The notes beneath the pieces are model-generated. The model was not told where the DNA came from. It searched no databases and saw only the letters and a program-made list of their open reading frames with translations. From Candidatus Acidiferrum typicum (GTDB lineage: Bacteria > Acidobacteriota > Terriglobia > Acidiferrales > UBA7541), in NCBI GenBank assembly GCA_025463055.1, contig JAOAPV010000089.1, positions 1-36,006 of the forward strand: a DNA stretch of 36,006 bases. The letters run 5' to 3'. A program made the position numbers and the translations under genes. This document shows positions 24,247 to 32,462 of this stretch, piece by piece. Positions within the stretch are counted from its first letter, which is position 1. Each line of letters starts with the position of its first letter.

Positions 24247-24585
24247 ATGACTTCAGTGGAGCATACTCCGCGGCATTTGGAGCGGCGCTGGGCAACGCGT
24301 TATTCCTTTCGCGCCGAACTGGAAATTGAATGGGGCTCGGCGGTGTTGCGCGGGAAAACCAGGGACATTAGCGCAAATGGCATGTTTATTGAATCCGCCG
24401 ACACGCTGTGGGTCGGGGCGGGCTTCACGGCGCGCCTGGCGCTCGACAGGCCCGTACAGATGGATTGTTCGGTGAAGCGCGTTGAGCCCGGAAGAGGCAT
24501 GGCTGTCACTGTGACGGTGTCAGAAGAGCAGCACCAGCGGCGTTATCAGGATTTGATCGCCTCGCTTACTCGCCCTCAGCCGTAA
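24247..24585 (+). CDS. PilZ-domain protein
   Basis: A 112-residue single-domain PilZ protein. The c-di-GMP-binding elements are visible: ERRWATRYSFRAELEI supplies the RxxxR box (Arg-Arg ... Arg) and TRDISANGMFIES gives the D/NxSxxG box, followed by a beta barrel to about residue 100. It probably reads c-di-GMP and modulates a partner. The frame is open back to ATG 24142, adding 35 Gly/Ser-rich residues; I prefer ATG 24247, but both starts have poor ribosome binding sites. It is separated from the helical-repeat gene by about 220 bases that hold no other gene. Confidence 0.82.
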   Translation: MTSVEHTPRHLERRWATRYSFRAELEIEWGSAVLRGKTRDISANGMFIESADTLWVGAGFTARLALDRPVQMDCSVKRVEPGRGMAVTVTVSEEQHQRRYQDLIASLTRPQP

Positions 24586-24695
24586 TCGCGTCTGCTGCGC
24601 GGGCATGCACCTCGTTCTATACTAAATAGGATGTCTTCGTCAGGTTTGCCCGGGGGAACTGGAAGCCGTTCCGGTCATCTACTGCGGCTCATTTC

Positions 24696-25289
24696 ATGAC
24701 GCGATGCCTTGATTGCGGCTCAGAACGCACCACGGACCAATGCCCTTCCTGCGGCCTCACCACCGCCGCTGCTGAATTGATGTTTCGCCGCCGATTGATG
24801 CGGCAGACCGGAATTTTTCTGCTGGGTTCGCTGGCGTTTCCGTACATCAGCCAGATTTATCCTCCGCTGGATCTTGACCTGATTCTTGTGTTTTTTGGAC
24901 TGATTTTCTTTGGCGCGCTCACGTTGGCCGTTATTTTGGAGCGGCGGGCGCGGAATCATCAGGAAATCGAGCTGCTGAAGCGCGTTTACAACGGATTTGT
25001 GCCACTGCCTTGGATTTTGGCGGCTACGCTGTTCGCTAATGGGCGGCTGGATTCGCAGAAAAATGTCGTCTACTACCCTACTGTGGTTGTGGGCCGCTTT
25101 AACATGAAGGGGATTGTGAAAGGGAGTCGGCGATTGATGGTGCGTTCCTGGCGTGAAGGGCAGCGGGTTGAGCGACTTGCTGTCGATTTGGATGACTTCG
25201 ATCGCTTTCATGAAGGCGATTCCATTGTGGTCGGGGTTGGGCCGGGGGCGTTGGGAATTCCGTGGTATTACGGCGTGTATCGTCGCTGA
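24696..25289 (+). CDS. Zinc-ribbon membrane protein, unknown function
   Basis: A 197-residue protein. The N-terminus is a zinc ribbon (CLDCGSERTTDQCPSCG: CxxC-x8-CxxC). Two adjacent transmembrane segments follow at about 37-56 and 63-82. Residues 95-197 form a soluble domain with PTVVVGRFNMKGIVKGSRRL and HEGDSIVVGVGPGALGIPWY, a beta-rich pattern that I do not recognise. A ribbon plus hairpin anchor suggests a cytosol-facing membrane protein. It stands alone, with the next gene convergent after 19 bases. Confidence 0.78.
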   Translation: MTRCLDCGSERTTDQCPSCGLTTAAAELMFRRRLMRQTGIFLLGSLAFPYISQIYPPLDLDLILVFFGLIFFGALTLAVILERRARNHQEIELLKRVYNGFVPLPWILAATLFANGRLDSQKNVVYYPTVVVGRFNMKGIVKGSRRLMVRSWREGQRVERLAVDLDDFDRFHEGDSIVVGVGPGALGIPWYYGVYRR

Positions 25290-25308
25290 AGGCGGGTAGC
25301 AAATTGCG

Positions 25309-25743
25309 TTAATACGCTGGCTCGCGATTGCGCAGTAGCGGTATCTGAATGTCGAGATAGCTGCCGTCTTTTCCGAACCGGAAACGGACACGTTCCATTG
25401 GGCCGACATCGCGGATTTTCCAGTCGGACGTCTCGACCGGTTGGTCGGAAATATCGGCGGGAGACCACTCTACGTTCGCTCCTTGGAGTTTCACTTTTGT
25501 CGGGTCGACCTCGTAGACCTCTTGCTCCTTTACATCCACGAGCATGTAGCGCTTCCAGAGGCGTACCAGGAGCACGCCGCGCTTTTCACCGTGATAGATA
25601 TTCCAGGATGCGGGGGCGTCGTCGTTGAAGCGCACGATCGCAAATTCGACCGGCTTCCACAAGTGTTTTTCGGCGCTGTACAGCGAAGACGCAGCAAGCG
25701 TTGAAGTCAGGACTACCGTGATGAAGAAGTTTCTAAGGAGCAT
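25309..25743 (-). CDS. Small exported protein, unknown function
   Basis: A 144-residue protein with a signal peptide (MLLRNFFITVVLTSTLAASS then LYSA). The mature part is charged and beta-rich, with KHLWKPVEFAIVRFNDDAPA, VLLVRLWKRYMLVDVKEQEV and a C-terminal RVRFRFGKDGSYLDIQIPLL. I do not recognise the family. It reads away from the aminotransferase gene's 3' end and converges with the zinc-ribbon gene. Confidence 0.68.
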   Translation of the reverse strand: MLLRNFFITVVLTSTLAASSLYSAEKHLWKPVEFAIVRFNDDAPASWNIYHGEKRGVLLVRLWKRYMLVDVKEQEVYEVDPTKVKLQGANVEWSPADISDQPVETSDWKIRDVGPMERVRFRFGKDGSYLDIQIPLLRNREPAY

Positions 25744-25796
25744 GTGGCTTTAGCGCAGATGTCCGTGTTTGCTGGCGCAAAAATTTGCTGCAAGTC

Positions 25797-27119
25797 CTAG
25801 TTTCTTACTTCACCGAAGGCTTTGTCGAGGAGGCGAACGCCTTCGTCGACGTCTGCTTTGGAAATGTTCAGCATCGGCGACAGGCGAAGGACATTGCCGA
25901 AGAGGCCGCCTTTGCCGATGAGCAGGCCGTTGTCGCGGGCGCGCTCCATCACTTGCGCGGTGGCTTCCGGCGCAGGTTCTTTCGTCTTACGATCTTTGAC
26001 TAACTCAAGCGCTTGCATTAACCCCATTCCGCGAACTTCGCCGATGAGGGCGTACTTGGCTTGCAGTTCTTCGAGCTTGCCTCGGAAATACGAACCGACG
26101 CTGTGCGCGTTTTCGAGCAGATTCTCTTCTTCGATAAAGTCGATCGTTGCCTTCGCAGCCACGCTCGTAACCGGATTGCCTCCGAACGTGGAAATGTTTA
26201 GTCCCTGAAAGCTCGAAGCAATTTCGGGCGTCGTGACCGTCAAGCCGATTGGCACGCCGTTGCCTAGGCCCTTCGCGCTGGTCAGGATATCGGGCGTCAC
26301 TTCCCACTGCTCGATGCCGAACCACTTTTTGCCGGTGCGTCCCCAACCCGTTTGCACTTCGTCGGAGATGAACAGGCCGCCGTACTTCTTCACAATTTTG
26401 AAAACGATTTTGAAATATTCCTTTGGTGGTGTGATGAAACCGCCCACGCCTTGGATCGGCTCAGCGATAAAGGCGGCGATGTTTCCGCTTGTGCCGGTCT
26501 GAATCAAGTTCTCCACATCATTCGCGCAGGCGACTTCGCAGGATGGGTAAGTCAGGTGCAGGGGGCAACGATAGCAATACGCGTTCACCGCGTGCGAAAT
26601 GCCGACGCTAATTACACCGCTCTTGCGGTACGGCGCGTGCGCAGTCATTGCTTTCGCGACGGCGGAGCTGCCGGAATAGGCATGGCGCAACGCAACCACG
26701 TCATAACTACCGGTGGCCATGCGAGCGATCAGGACGGCCGCCTCATCCGCCTCCGTTCCGGAGCTGGTGAAGAAGCTTTGTTGCAGATTTCCAGGTGTAA
26801 TCTGCGCAATTTTTTCCGCGAGTGCGACGATGTGTTCGTTGGGATAGAGCGTGGAGGTGTGCTGCAACTTGTTGACCTGCGCATTGATCTTGGTGGTCAC
26901 TTTGGGATTGCAGTGGCCGACCGAGACCGTCAAGATGCCGCCGAAGAAATCGAGGTACTTGCGGCCCTCCAGGTCCCACAAATATTGCATCTCACCGCGA
27001 TCCGCGACCAGCGGGCGCTGATAGTAGTTGGTCACCGACGGCCAGAGATACTTTTTGTGCTTAGCGACAACCTCGTCGCTGCGCGTCGTAGTCGGCATTG
27101 GCGTGGCAGGAGTCGTCAC
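25797..27119 (-). CDS. Class III PLP-dependent aminotransferase
   Basis: A 440-residue fold-type I aminotransferase of the omega-amino/AGXT2 group. It shows LDFFGGILTVSVGHCNPKV, SSGTEADEAAVLIAR (phosphate binding), AEPIQGVGGFITPP, the cofactor Asp253 in ISDEVQTGWGRTG, and the Schiff-base Lys283 in TSAKGLGNGVPIG. A distinctive insert holds four cysteines, CYRCPLHLTYPSCEVAC (Cys182, 185, 194, 198). Candidate reactions are alanine-glyoxylate, 4-aminobutyrate or aminoisobutyrate transamination; sequence alone does not choose. The start is GTG 27119, with GAGG seven bases upstream. It is divergent from the large Asp-box protein. Confidence 0.9.
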   Translation of the reverse strand: MTTPATPMPTTTRSDEVVAKHKKYLWPSVTNYYQRPLVADRGEMQYLWDLEGRKYLDFFGGILTVSVGHCNPKVTTKINAQVNKLQHTSTLYPNEHIVALAEKIAQITPGNLQQSFFTSSGTEADEAAVLIARMATGSYDVVALRHAYSGSSAVAKAMTAHAPYRKSGVISVGISHAVNAYCYRCPLHLTYPSCEVACANDVENLIQTGTSGNIAAFIAEPIQGVGGFITPPKEYFKIVFKIVKKYGGLFISDEVQTGWGRTGKKWFGIEQWEVTPDILTSAKGLGNGVPIGLTVTTPEIASSFQGLNISTFGGNPVTSVAAKATIDFIEEENLLENAHSVGSYFRGKLEELQAKYALIGEVRGMGLMQALELVKDRKTKEPAPEATAQVMERARDNGLLIGKGGLFGNVLRLSPMLNISKADVDEGVRLLDKAFGEVRN

Positions 27120-27258
27120 GGTTGGTCCTCACTAGCTCGGTAGGATGCACTGAGTTTAGCGGAAAGAGGTCGCGGCAGTCGAATGCCATTGTGGCCTGCA
27201 AAGCTATGCCGAGTTGCGGAGGAATCGCCCGCAGGATATCCTCCTGCACTTCAAGCTG

Positions 27259-27273
27259 CACCTCGAGGAGGTG
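27259..27273 (+). promoter_or_regulatory. Hairpin covering the ribosome binding site of the Asp-box gene
   Basis: CACCTC (27259-27264) pairs with GAGGTG (27268-27273) around a GAG loop, so the strong Shine-Dalgarno GAGGAGGTG just before ATG 27278 is mostly inside a stem. A second hairpin, GCAGGA-TATCC-TCCTGC, lies at 27231-27247. The stems suggest translational control or just a self-complementary ribosome binding site. Confidence 0.4.
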
Positions 27274-27277
27274 ATGA

Positions 27278-30200
27278 ATGCAGTTTCGCGCATGCAAAAT
27301 TCTGGTGGCCGGGGTTCTTGCCGTATTGGCGGTAGCGAATCCGGGATTGGCGCAACAATACGACCAGAAACTCTTCTCTGAGATGCGCTGGCGCTGCATC
27401 GGGCCCTTCCGCGGCGGCCGAACCGTCGCCATCACTGGCGTGCCGCATCAGCCGAATATTTTCTATATGGCCGCTGTGAATGGTGGCGTTTGGAAGACCA
27501 CGGACTTTGGACATACTTGGGAGCCAATTTTTGACGACCAGGGCACGGGCTCCGTTGGGGCCATCGCGGTCGCGCCTTCTGATCCGAACATAATTTATGT
27601 TGGCAGCGGTGAAGGCTTGCAGCGGCCCGATCTAGCTACCGGCGATGGCGTTTACAAGTCGACGGATGCGGGGAAAACGTGGACGCATCTCGGGCTTCGC
27701 GACGCGCAGCAAGTCACCGCGATTCTGGTGGACCCGAAAGATCCCAATCGGCTTTTCGTGGCGGTAGAAGGTCATCCGTACGGGCCGAATGCCGAGCGCG
27801 GAGTGTTTCGCTCGTTTGATGGTGGGCAATCTTTTCAGAAGAGCTTGTACAAGGATGAAAATGTCGGCGCCGCAGATCTCGCTTTTGATCCCAGCAACAC
27901 GCAAACAATTTATGCAGTGTTGTGGGCGGCGCGGGTCGCTCCTTGGGAAATCCGCAGCGGCGAGTCATTTGTTGCACCGGGCAGTGGGCTTTACAAGTCG
28001 ACTGATGGCGGGAATACCTGGCATCAGGTGACGAAGGGCTTGCCGTCTTCGGATGATGGTGGCCTCGGGCGAATTGGCGTCGCAGTCGCCCCGAGTCAGC
28101 CAGGGCGGGTGTACGCCACGGTGGAAGCCAAAAAGGGAGCGGGAGTTTACCGTTCTGATGACGCGGGAGAATCCTGGAAGCTGGTCAACACAGACCGGCG
28201 CATCGGCGGCCGCGGGCCGGGTGCCATGGGCATTGCCGTCTCGCCCGATAATCCGGATTTGATCTACGTCGCGAACACTACAACCTGGAAATCCAGCGAC
28301 GCGGGAAAAACATTCGTGGGATTCAGGGGCGCTCCTGGCGGCGACGATTATCAGCGCATCTGGATCAGCAGTGAGAACCCTGAAACGATCGCGCTATCGA
28401 GTGATCAAGGCGCGGTGATTACCGTAAATGGCGGCGCCTCCTGGAGCACTTGGTACAACCAGCCGACGGCGCAGTTCTATCACGTCACTACTGATAACCG
28501 GTTTCCTTACTGGGTGTACGGCGCGCAACAGGAGAGCGGCTCTGCCGCGACGTTGAGCCGCAGCGACTACGGCGAAATCACGTTTCGCGAGTGGCACCCG
28601 GTTGGCGTGTTCGAATATGGCTATATCGCTGTCGATCCGCTCGACTCTAATCTTGTCTACGGCGCTCGCCTGACGCGCACAAACCAAGCCTTGGGCGAAG
28701 TGGCCGATGTGACACCGGAGCCGGTGCGCCGAGGCGAGTACCGATACGACCGGACGCTGCCAGTGGTTTTTTCGCCTGTCGATCCCAAAGCGCTGTATTT
28801 CGCGGCCAGCGTGCTGTTCAAGTCCAGTGACGGCGGAAATAGCTGGAAAGTGATCAGCCCCGATCTTGCGCGGCCTTCCTACGATACGCCGCCAAACCTC
28901 GGGGCGTTCGCTGCCTATGATCCGGAGAAGGGCAAGCACCGCGGTGTGATTTACGCGGTCGCGCCGTCGTTCAAGGATGCGAATACGATTTGGACCGGCA
29001 CCGACGACGGGCTGATTTACGTCACGCAGGATGGAGGAAAGTCGTGGCAAGACGTCACTCCACCGGAGCTCAAACCCTGGAGCAAAGTATCGATTATTGA
29101 GGCTTCGCACTTCGACGCAGGCACCGCATACGCTGCGATCAACGGCTTTCGCCTGGATGATTTGGGCGCGCACATCTATCGGACTCGCGATTTCGGCAAG
29201 TCTTGGACCGAAATCACGCACGGCATTCCTGCCGGTGGGGCGAGCAATGTGGTGCGCGAAGATCCTGAGCGCAAAGGTCTGCTCTTCGCGGGTACGGAGG
29301 GTTCGGTCTACGTTTCGTTCAACGATGGCGACAACTGGCAGCCGCTGCAACTCAATCTGCCACACACTTCCATGCGTGACCTCGCCATTCATAGAGACGA
29401 TCTCATCGTCGGCACGCACGGCCGGTCGTTCTGGATTCTCGACGACATTACTCCGTTGCGCCAGGCGAGCGCGGAGATCGCGAAAGCTCCCGCGAGTTTG
29501 TACACGCCACAAGAAGCGATTCGTTTCCGGTGGAACCGCAATACGGACACGCCGCTGCCGCCGGACATTCCGGCTGGGAAGAATCCGCCCGACGGCGCGA
29601 TTATCGATTACTACCTGACCGCCGCGTCCAACAAACCTGTCACGCTGGAAATTTTTGGTGCGGACAATCATCTCGTCCGCAGCTACTCCAGTTCCGACAA
29701 GCCTGAGGCTCTCGAGAAGATCGCGGCCTCCAATCCGATTCCCATGTACTGGGTGCGCTCCGAGAAAATCCTCTCCAGTGAAGCCGGCATGCATCGTTTT
29801 GTATGGGACATGCACTACCCGGCGCCAGAAGCGCTCAACCGTGAATTCCCGATCTCCGCGATTGTGCACGATACGCCGCAGTTGCCAGTGGGCGCGTGGG
29901 CGTTGCCGGGGAAATACACCGTCAAGCTAACCGTGGACGGCAAAAGCTACGCCCAGCCTCTCACTGTTCGGATGGACCCGCGCGTCAAAACATCGGAAGC
30001 GGACCTGCGGAAACAATTCGAGATGGAAGCTGGGCTTGTGAAAGGCATGAACGAGACGTATGAAGCTCTTCAGCAAGTTCGCTCCTTGCGGCCTCAAGTG
30101 ACCGATCGCGCCGGAAAAACGAAAGGCGCGCTTGCCGATTCTCTGAACGAGCTCGACAAGCAAGCTGGGGACCTCGAGGGCACATCGCAAGGCGCATTCT

Positions 30201-30499
30201 TCGGTGTTCCCCCAAGCGGTAAGCAGGCGGAGAATCTTTCTACGCTCAATCAGCATTTCGGCCAGCTTCTGAACGTAGTGGATAGCGCTGACGCTGCGCC
30301 GACAACGCAAGCCGCGGCTGTTTATCTGGAGCTCCAAGGCTCGCTCGGCAAGTTATTAGCTCAATGGAAAAAGGTGCGAGAGTCAGACTTGGCATCACTC
30401 AATGCGTCATTGAAAAAAGCCCACATCGAGGAACTGGATCCTAATAAGGGAACGGCGGCAGCCCCTGCCGGAGATTCGGACCAGGACGATGAGCCGTAA
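27278..30499 (+). CDS. Large secreted Asp-box (BNR/sortilin-like) beta-propeller protein
   Basis: A 1073-residue exported protein. The signal peptide ends at NPGLAQQ near residue 26. Residues 30-730 hold about eleven Asp boxes of the S-x-D-x-G-x-T/S-W/F type (for example KTTDFGHTWEP, KSTDAGKTWTH, KSTDGGNTWHQ, KSSDGGNSWKV, VTQDGGKSWQD), consistent with two sortilin/VPS10-like propellers. The last 330 residues include a beta-sandwich region and a helical tail ending in an acidic DSDQDDEP. Such proteins are often annotated as glycosyl hydrolases, but no catalytic residues can be assigned, and binding or peptidase-associated roles are equally possible. The start has an excellent ribosome binding site, GAGGAGG. 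It stands alone. Confidence 0.9.
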   Translation: MQFRACKILVAGVLAVLAVANPGLAQQYDQKLFSEMRWRCIGPFRGGRTVAITGVPHQPNIFYMAAVNGGVWKTTDFGHTWEPIFDDQGTGSVGAIAVAPSDPNIIYVGSGEGLQRPDLATGDGVYKSTDAGKTWTHLGLRDAQQVTAILVDPKDPNRLFVAVEGHPYGPNAERGVFRSFDGGQSFQKSLYKDENVGAADLAFDPSNTQTIYAVLWAARVAPWEIRSGESFVAPGSGLYKSTDGGNTWHQVTKGLPSSDDGGLGRIGVAVAPSQPGRVYATVEAKKGAGVYRSDDAGESWKLVNTDRRIGGRGPGAMGIAVSPDNPDLIYVANTTTWKSSDAGKTFVGFRGAPGGDDYQRIWISSENPETIALSSDQGAVITVNGGASWSTWYNQPTAQFYHVTTDNRFPYWVYGAQQESGSAATLSRSDYGEITFREWHPVGVFEYGYIAVDPLDSNLVYGARLTRTNQALGEVADVTPEPVRRGEYRYDRTLPVVFSPVDPKALYFAASVLFKSSDGGNSWKVISPDLARPSYDTPPNLGAFAAYDPEKGKHRGVIYAVAPSFKDANTIWTGTDDGLIYVTQDGGKSWQDVTPPELKPWSKVSIIEASHFDAGTAYAAINGFRLDDLGAHIYRTRDFGKSWTEITHGIPAGGASNVVREDPERKGLLFAGTEGSVYVSFNDGDNWQPLQLNLPHTSMRDLAIHRDDLIVGTHGRSFWILDDITPLRQASAEIAKAPASLYTPQEAIRFRWNRNTDTPLPPDIPAGKNPPDGAIIDYYLTAASNKPVTLEIFGADNHLVRSYSSSDKPEALEKIAASNPIPMYWVRSEKILSSEAGMHRFVWDMHYPAPEALNREFPISAIVHDTPQLPVGAWALPGKYTVKLTVDGKSYAQPLTVRMDPRVKTSEADLRKQFEMEAGLVKGMNETYEALQQVRSLRPQVTDRAGKTKGALADSLNELDKQAGDLEGTSQGAFFGVPPSGKQAENLSTLNQHFGQLLNVVDSADAAPTTQAAAVYLELQGSLGKLLAQWKKVRESDLASLNASLKKAHIEELDPNKGTAAAPAGDSDQDDEP

Positions 30500-30562
30500 G
30501 TGCTAGCGAAGCGTCCCAGCGCGGACCGTTTACTCTTCGTTCTTCCTTTTGATTTGGCGGCG

Positions 30563-31117
30563 CTACTTGGAGGATGTGGCGCCTTGCAATTGTGAAAGGG
30601 CGGCCAGTACTTCTTCGCTGTGCTTATCGGGTTTTACTTCGAGCCAGACCTTTTGCACTTTGCCTTGCGGATCAATCAGAAAAGTATGGCGCGCTGAAAA
30701 CTTCGCGTCGTTGTAAGTCATCACGGAATCATACTCGGTGGAAACTTCCTGTTTCGTGTCGGCTAGCAGCTTGAAGCTGAGCCCTTCCTTGGTGCAAAAC
30801 TTCTGGTGCGAGTCTTCGTCCTGCACGCTAACGCCGACAATCACCGCATTCTTCTGCTCATATTGCGCCAGGTCGCGCTGGAAGTTGTGCGCTTCTACCG
30901 TGCAGCCGGTAGTGAAATCCTTTGGATAAAAATACAGCACTACCCACTTGCCTTTAAAATCGTGCAGGCTGACCGCCTTGTTCTCCTGTGAATTGAGAGT
31001 GAAATCAGGCGCCGCAGTTCCCACGGTGGGCGCATTGCTTGCAGCCGCCGAAAATCCGATCGCGGACACAATCGCGAGAACAGCAATTGCTACACACGTC
31101 TTTGAGAGCAGCTTCAT
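30563..31117 (-). CDS. Exported peroxiredoxin (BCP/PrxQ type)
   Basis: A 184-residue thiol peroxidase with a signal peptide (MKLLSKTCVAIAVLAIVSAI then GFSAAASNA), so it should act in the periplasm. The AhpC/TSA core starts APDFTLNSQENKAVSLHDFK. The peroxidatic site is YPKDFTTGCTVEAHNF with Cys72, and a likely resolving Cys108 lies in HQKFCTKEGLSF, the alpha-3 type seen in many PrxQ proteins. FLIDPQGKVQKVW follows. ATG 31117 is preceded by GAGGTGGAAA; the longer start at 31138 adds only seven residues. Reduction outside the cytosol would need an exported thioredoxin-like donor not present here. Confidence 0.9.
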   Translation of the reverse strand: MKLLSKTCVAIAVLAIVSAIGFSAAASNAPTVGTAAPDFTLNSQENKAVSLHDFKGKWVVLYFYPKDFTTGCTVEAHNFQRDLAQYEQKNAVIVGVSVQDEDSHQKFCTKEGLSFKLLADTKQEVSTEYDSVMTYNDAKFSARHTFLIDPQGKVQKVWLEVKPDKHSEEVLAALSQLQGATSSK

Positions 31118-31224
31118 TTTCCACCTCATTTTCCGCACTCGTGCCGAATATCTTGCTTTACGCTCTCGATGGTAGTGCGATGCTCATCGAAACGCCAGCC
31201 TTCACAGGCCTGGAGACAATTATT

Positions 31225-31818
31225 TTACTTTGACTGCGTAAAGCGTCCGAAGCCTATGCGCACCTGAAGGGTGTTGATCCCTGGATTCGGCGTCGCTAAG
31301 CCGGCATTGGAAATATGCATGAAGCGCACTTCCGCGCTCCAATTGTACTTGGTGCGTGGAAAATGCACTCCGACAGCACCTTGAGGCGTAAAGTTCACGC
31401 GAGAGGTTCCCGGCGGAACCTGCGTATTGGTGAAAAGTAAGCCACCGCCAAGTTCAACATAAGGAGTCACACGGCGGCGGCTTGCGAAATTCCATTTCAG
31501 TGCGACCGGGTTCAATCCCAAGCCATACGCCGTGTTGGTGGGCTGCGTGAGCAAAAAGACCGGCACCACATCTACCGCACACTCAAATCGTCCCCGCAAC
31601 GGACCTGGTCCAATAGCGTCGGTCACCACCCAGCCATAGCGGACTCCCAAATTCCACACGCCGGTATCCGAGGTGCTGCCGTTTAGCCCGTGCCCGCCGC
31701 CAGTCCAAACCTGCAACTCGCGCCCGCCATTTTCCGGCCCGGCCTGCGCACGGGTTGCCGGCGGTGCGAACACGAAAAAAAGGCCGATGGCCGATAACGC
31801 TGCTAGAAACGTTTTCAC
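31225..31818 (-). CDS. PagL-like lipid A 3-O-deacylase / acyloxyacyl hydrolase family
   Basis: A 197-residue outer-membrane beta-barrel protein with a signal peptide (MKTFLAALSAIGLFFVFAPP then ATRAQA). The PagL active-site region is near the C-terminus: EVRFMHISNAGLATPNPGIN, with the conserved His and Ser of H-x-S-N and a nearby Glu, and a terminal LQVRIGFGRF strand. PagL removes the 3-O acyl chain of lipid A. The start is a GTG at 31818 with GAGG upstream. It supports a Gram-negative envelope with lipid A. It is a single gene, downstream of the regulator on the same strand. Confidence 0.85.
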   Translation of the reverse strand: MKTFLAALSAIGLFFVFAPPATRAQAGPENGGRELQVWTGGGHGLNGSTSDTGVWNLGVRYGWVVTDAIGPGPLRGRFECAVDVVPVFLLTQPTNTAYGLGLNPVALKWNFASRRRVTPYVELGGGLLFTNTQVPPGTSRVNFTPQGAVGVHFPRTKYNWSAEVRFMHISNAGLATPNPGINTLQVRIGFGRFTQSK

Positions 31819-31895
31819 GGGAATGCCTCGAAGCTTTACGCCGAGACACTATACTCCGGCGAGCACCCCGTAACATACATCAGCGCGCGGGCGAC

Positions 31896-32162
31896 TCACT
31901 TCAAGTATGTTCTTACGATCTGGATCACGTCATCCGCGGCTTCGGTCGACGACTTCGAGTTGCGCGGCATATGGTTGCGAATGTGATCTTCCATTAGCTC
32001 TGCCATCAAGCTATTGATGGCACCCCGTGCCGCGGATAGACGCTGGAGGACGTCAGCGCAGGGTTCATCCTGATTCAAAGCGCGCAGCACGCCCTCAAGC
32101 TGTCCGACGACTTTCTTCGTGCGGTTCACCAAGTCCAATTTTTCTCGCGAAGTATGTGACAT
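31896..32162 (-). CDS. RcnR/CsoR/FrmR-type metal-sensing repressor
   Basis: An 88-residue all-helical DNA-binding repressor: VNRTKKVVGQLEGVLRALNQ, EPCADVLQRLSAARGAINSL, MAELMEDHIRNHM. The metal-site fingerprint is His3, Cys35, His60, His64, the set used by the Ni/Co sensor RcnR, rather than the Cys-His-Cys of the copper sensor CsoR. FrmR-type formaldehyde sensing shares Cys35 and cannot be excluded. No metal exporter gene is in the window. A perfect operator-like inverted repeat lies 11 bases upstream of the start, so autoregulation is likely. No Shine-Dalgarno precedes ATG 32162. Confidence 0.9.
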   Translation of the reverse strand: MSHTSREKLDLVNRTKKVVGQLEGVLRALNQDEPCADVLQRLSAARGAINSLMAELMEDHIRNHMPRNSKSSTEAADDVIQIVRTYLK

Positions 32163-32167
32163 TATTA

Positions 32168-32196
32168 TTGACTACCCTATGGGGGTATGGTATCAA
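32168..32196 (+). promoter_or_regulatory. Plus-strand promoter enclosing the RcnR/CsoR operator
   Basis: TTGACT (32168-32173), a 17-base spacer and TATCAA (32191-32196) form a good sigma-70-like promoter pointing right. The spacer contains the operator, so bound repressor would block it. On the minus strand TTGATA (32196-32191) could serve as a -35 element for the repressor gene itself. Confidence 0.5.
32173..32187. promoter_or_regulatory. Operator for the CsoR/RcnR-family repressor
   Basis: TACCC (32173-32177), TATGG, GGGTA (32183-32187) is a perfect inverted repeat with a G/C tract, the shape of known CsoR/RcnR family sites. It sits between the repressor gene and rightward genes and could control both. 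Confidence 0.7.
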
Positions 32197-32238
32197 GATT
32201 TTGGCCGGAAAGAAAGGCCCTGAAGGAAACTAGAGTCC

Positions 32239-32319
32239 ATGGCCGTACAACAACCAGAACCGGAACCTCCGGGTAGTCCGAATCTTCCGGAACCCCGTGA
32301 ACTGCGACGTATGGACTAG
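32239..32319 (+). CDS. Possible 26-residue proline-rich peptide
   Basis: ATG 32239 opens a 26-codon frame rich in Pro and Glu (MAVQQPEPEPPGSPNLPEPR then ELRRMD), about 40 bases after the operator-controlled promoter. An AAGGA lies ten bases upstream, a poor distance. It may be a real small peptide, a leader peptide, or the remnant of a lost gene. No family is recognised. Confidence 0.25.
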   Translation: MAVQQPEPEPPGSPNLPEPRELRRMD

Positions 32320-32340
32320 GCGCCTTTAGCCCCCCCTACT

Positions 32341-32375
32341 GCTCGCTGTCACGGGAAAAGAAAACCCGAGCGAGC
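32341..32375 (+). other. Stem-loop in the leader of the 79-residue gene
   Basis: GCTCGCT (32341-32347) pairs perfectly with AGCGAGC (32369-32375), and inside it CGGG (32352-32355) pairs with CCCG (32365-32368) around an A-rich loop. No U-run follows. It could be a structured leader or an incomplete terminator between the operator and the next gene. Confidence 0.45.
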
Positions 32376-32462
32376 GGGTCCTTCGACTCTTGGCAAAGAT
32401 CCCGTGCGGAAAGCTAATCAAGACGTGGTGCATCGGTCTTCATTCGCTCGCGGGGAGGAAAA

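Noticed and set aside
28394-29869. 491-codon open frame on the minus strand
   Set aside because: It lies wholly inside the Asp-box gene on the other strand, is Arg-rich and motif-free, and has no ribosome binding site; it is a high-GC shadow.
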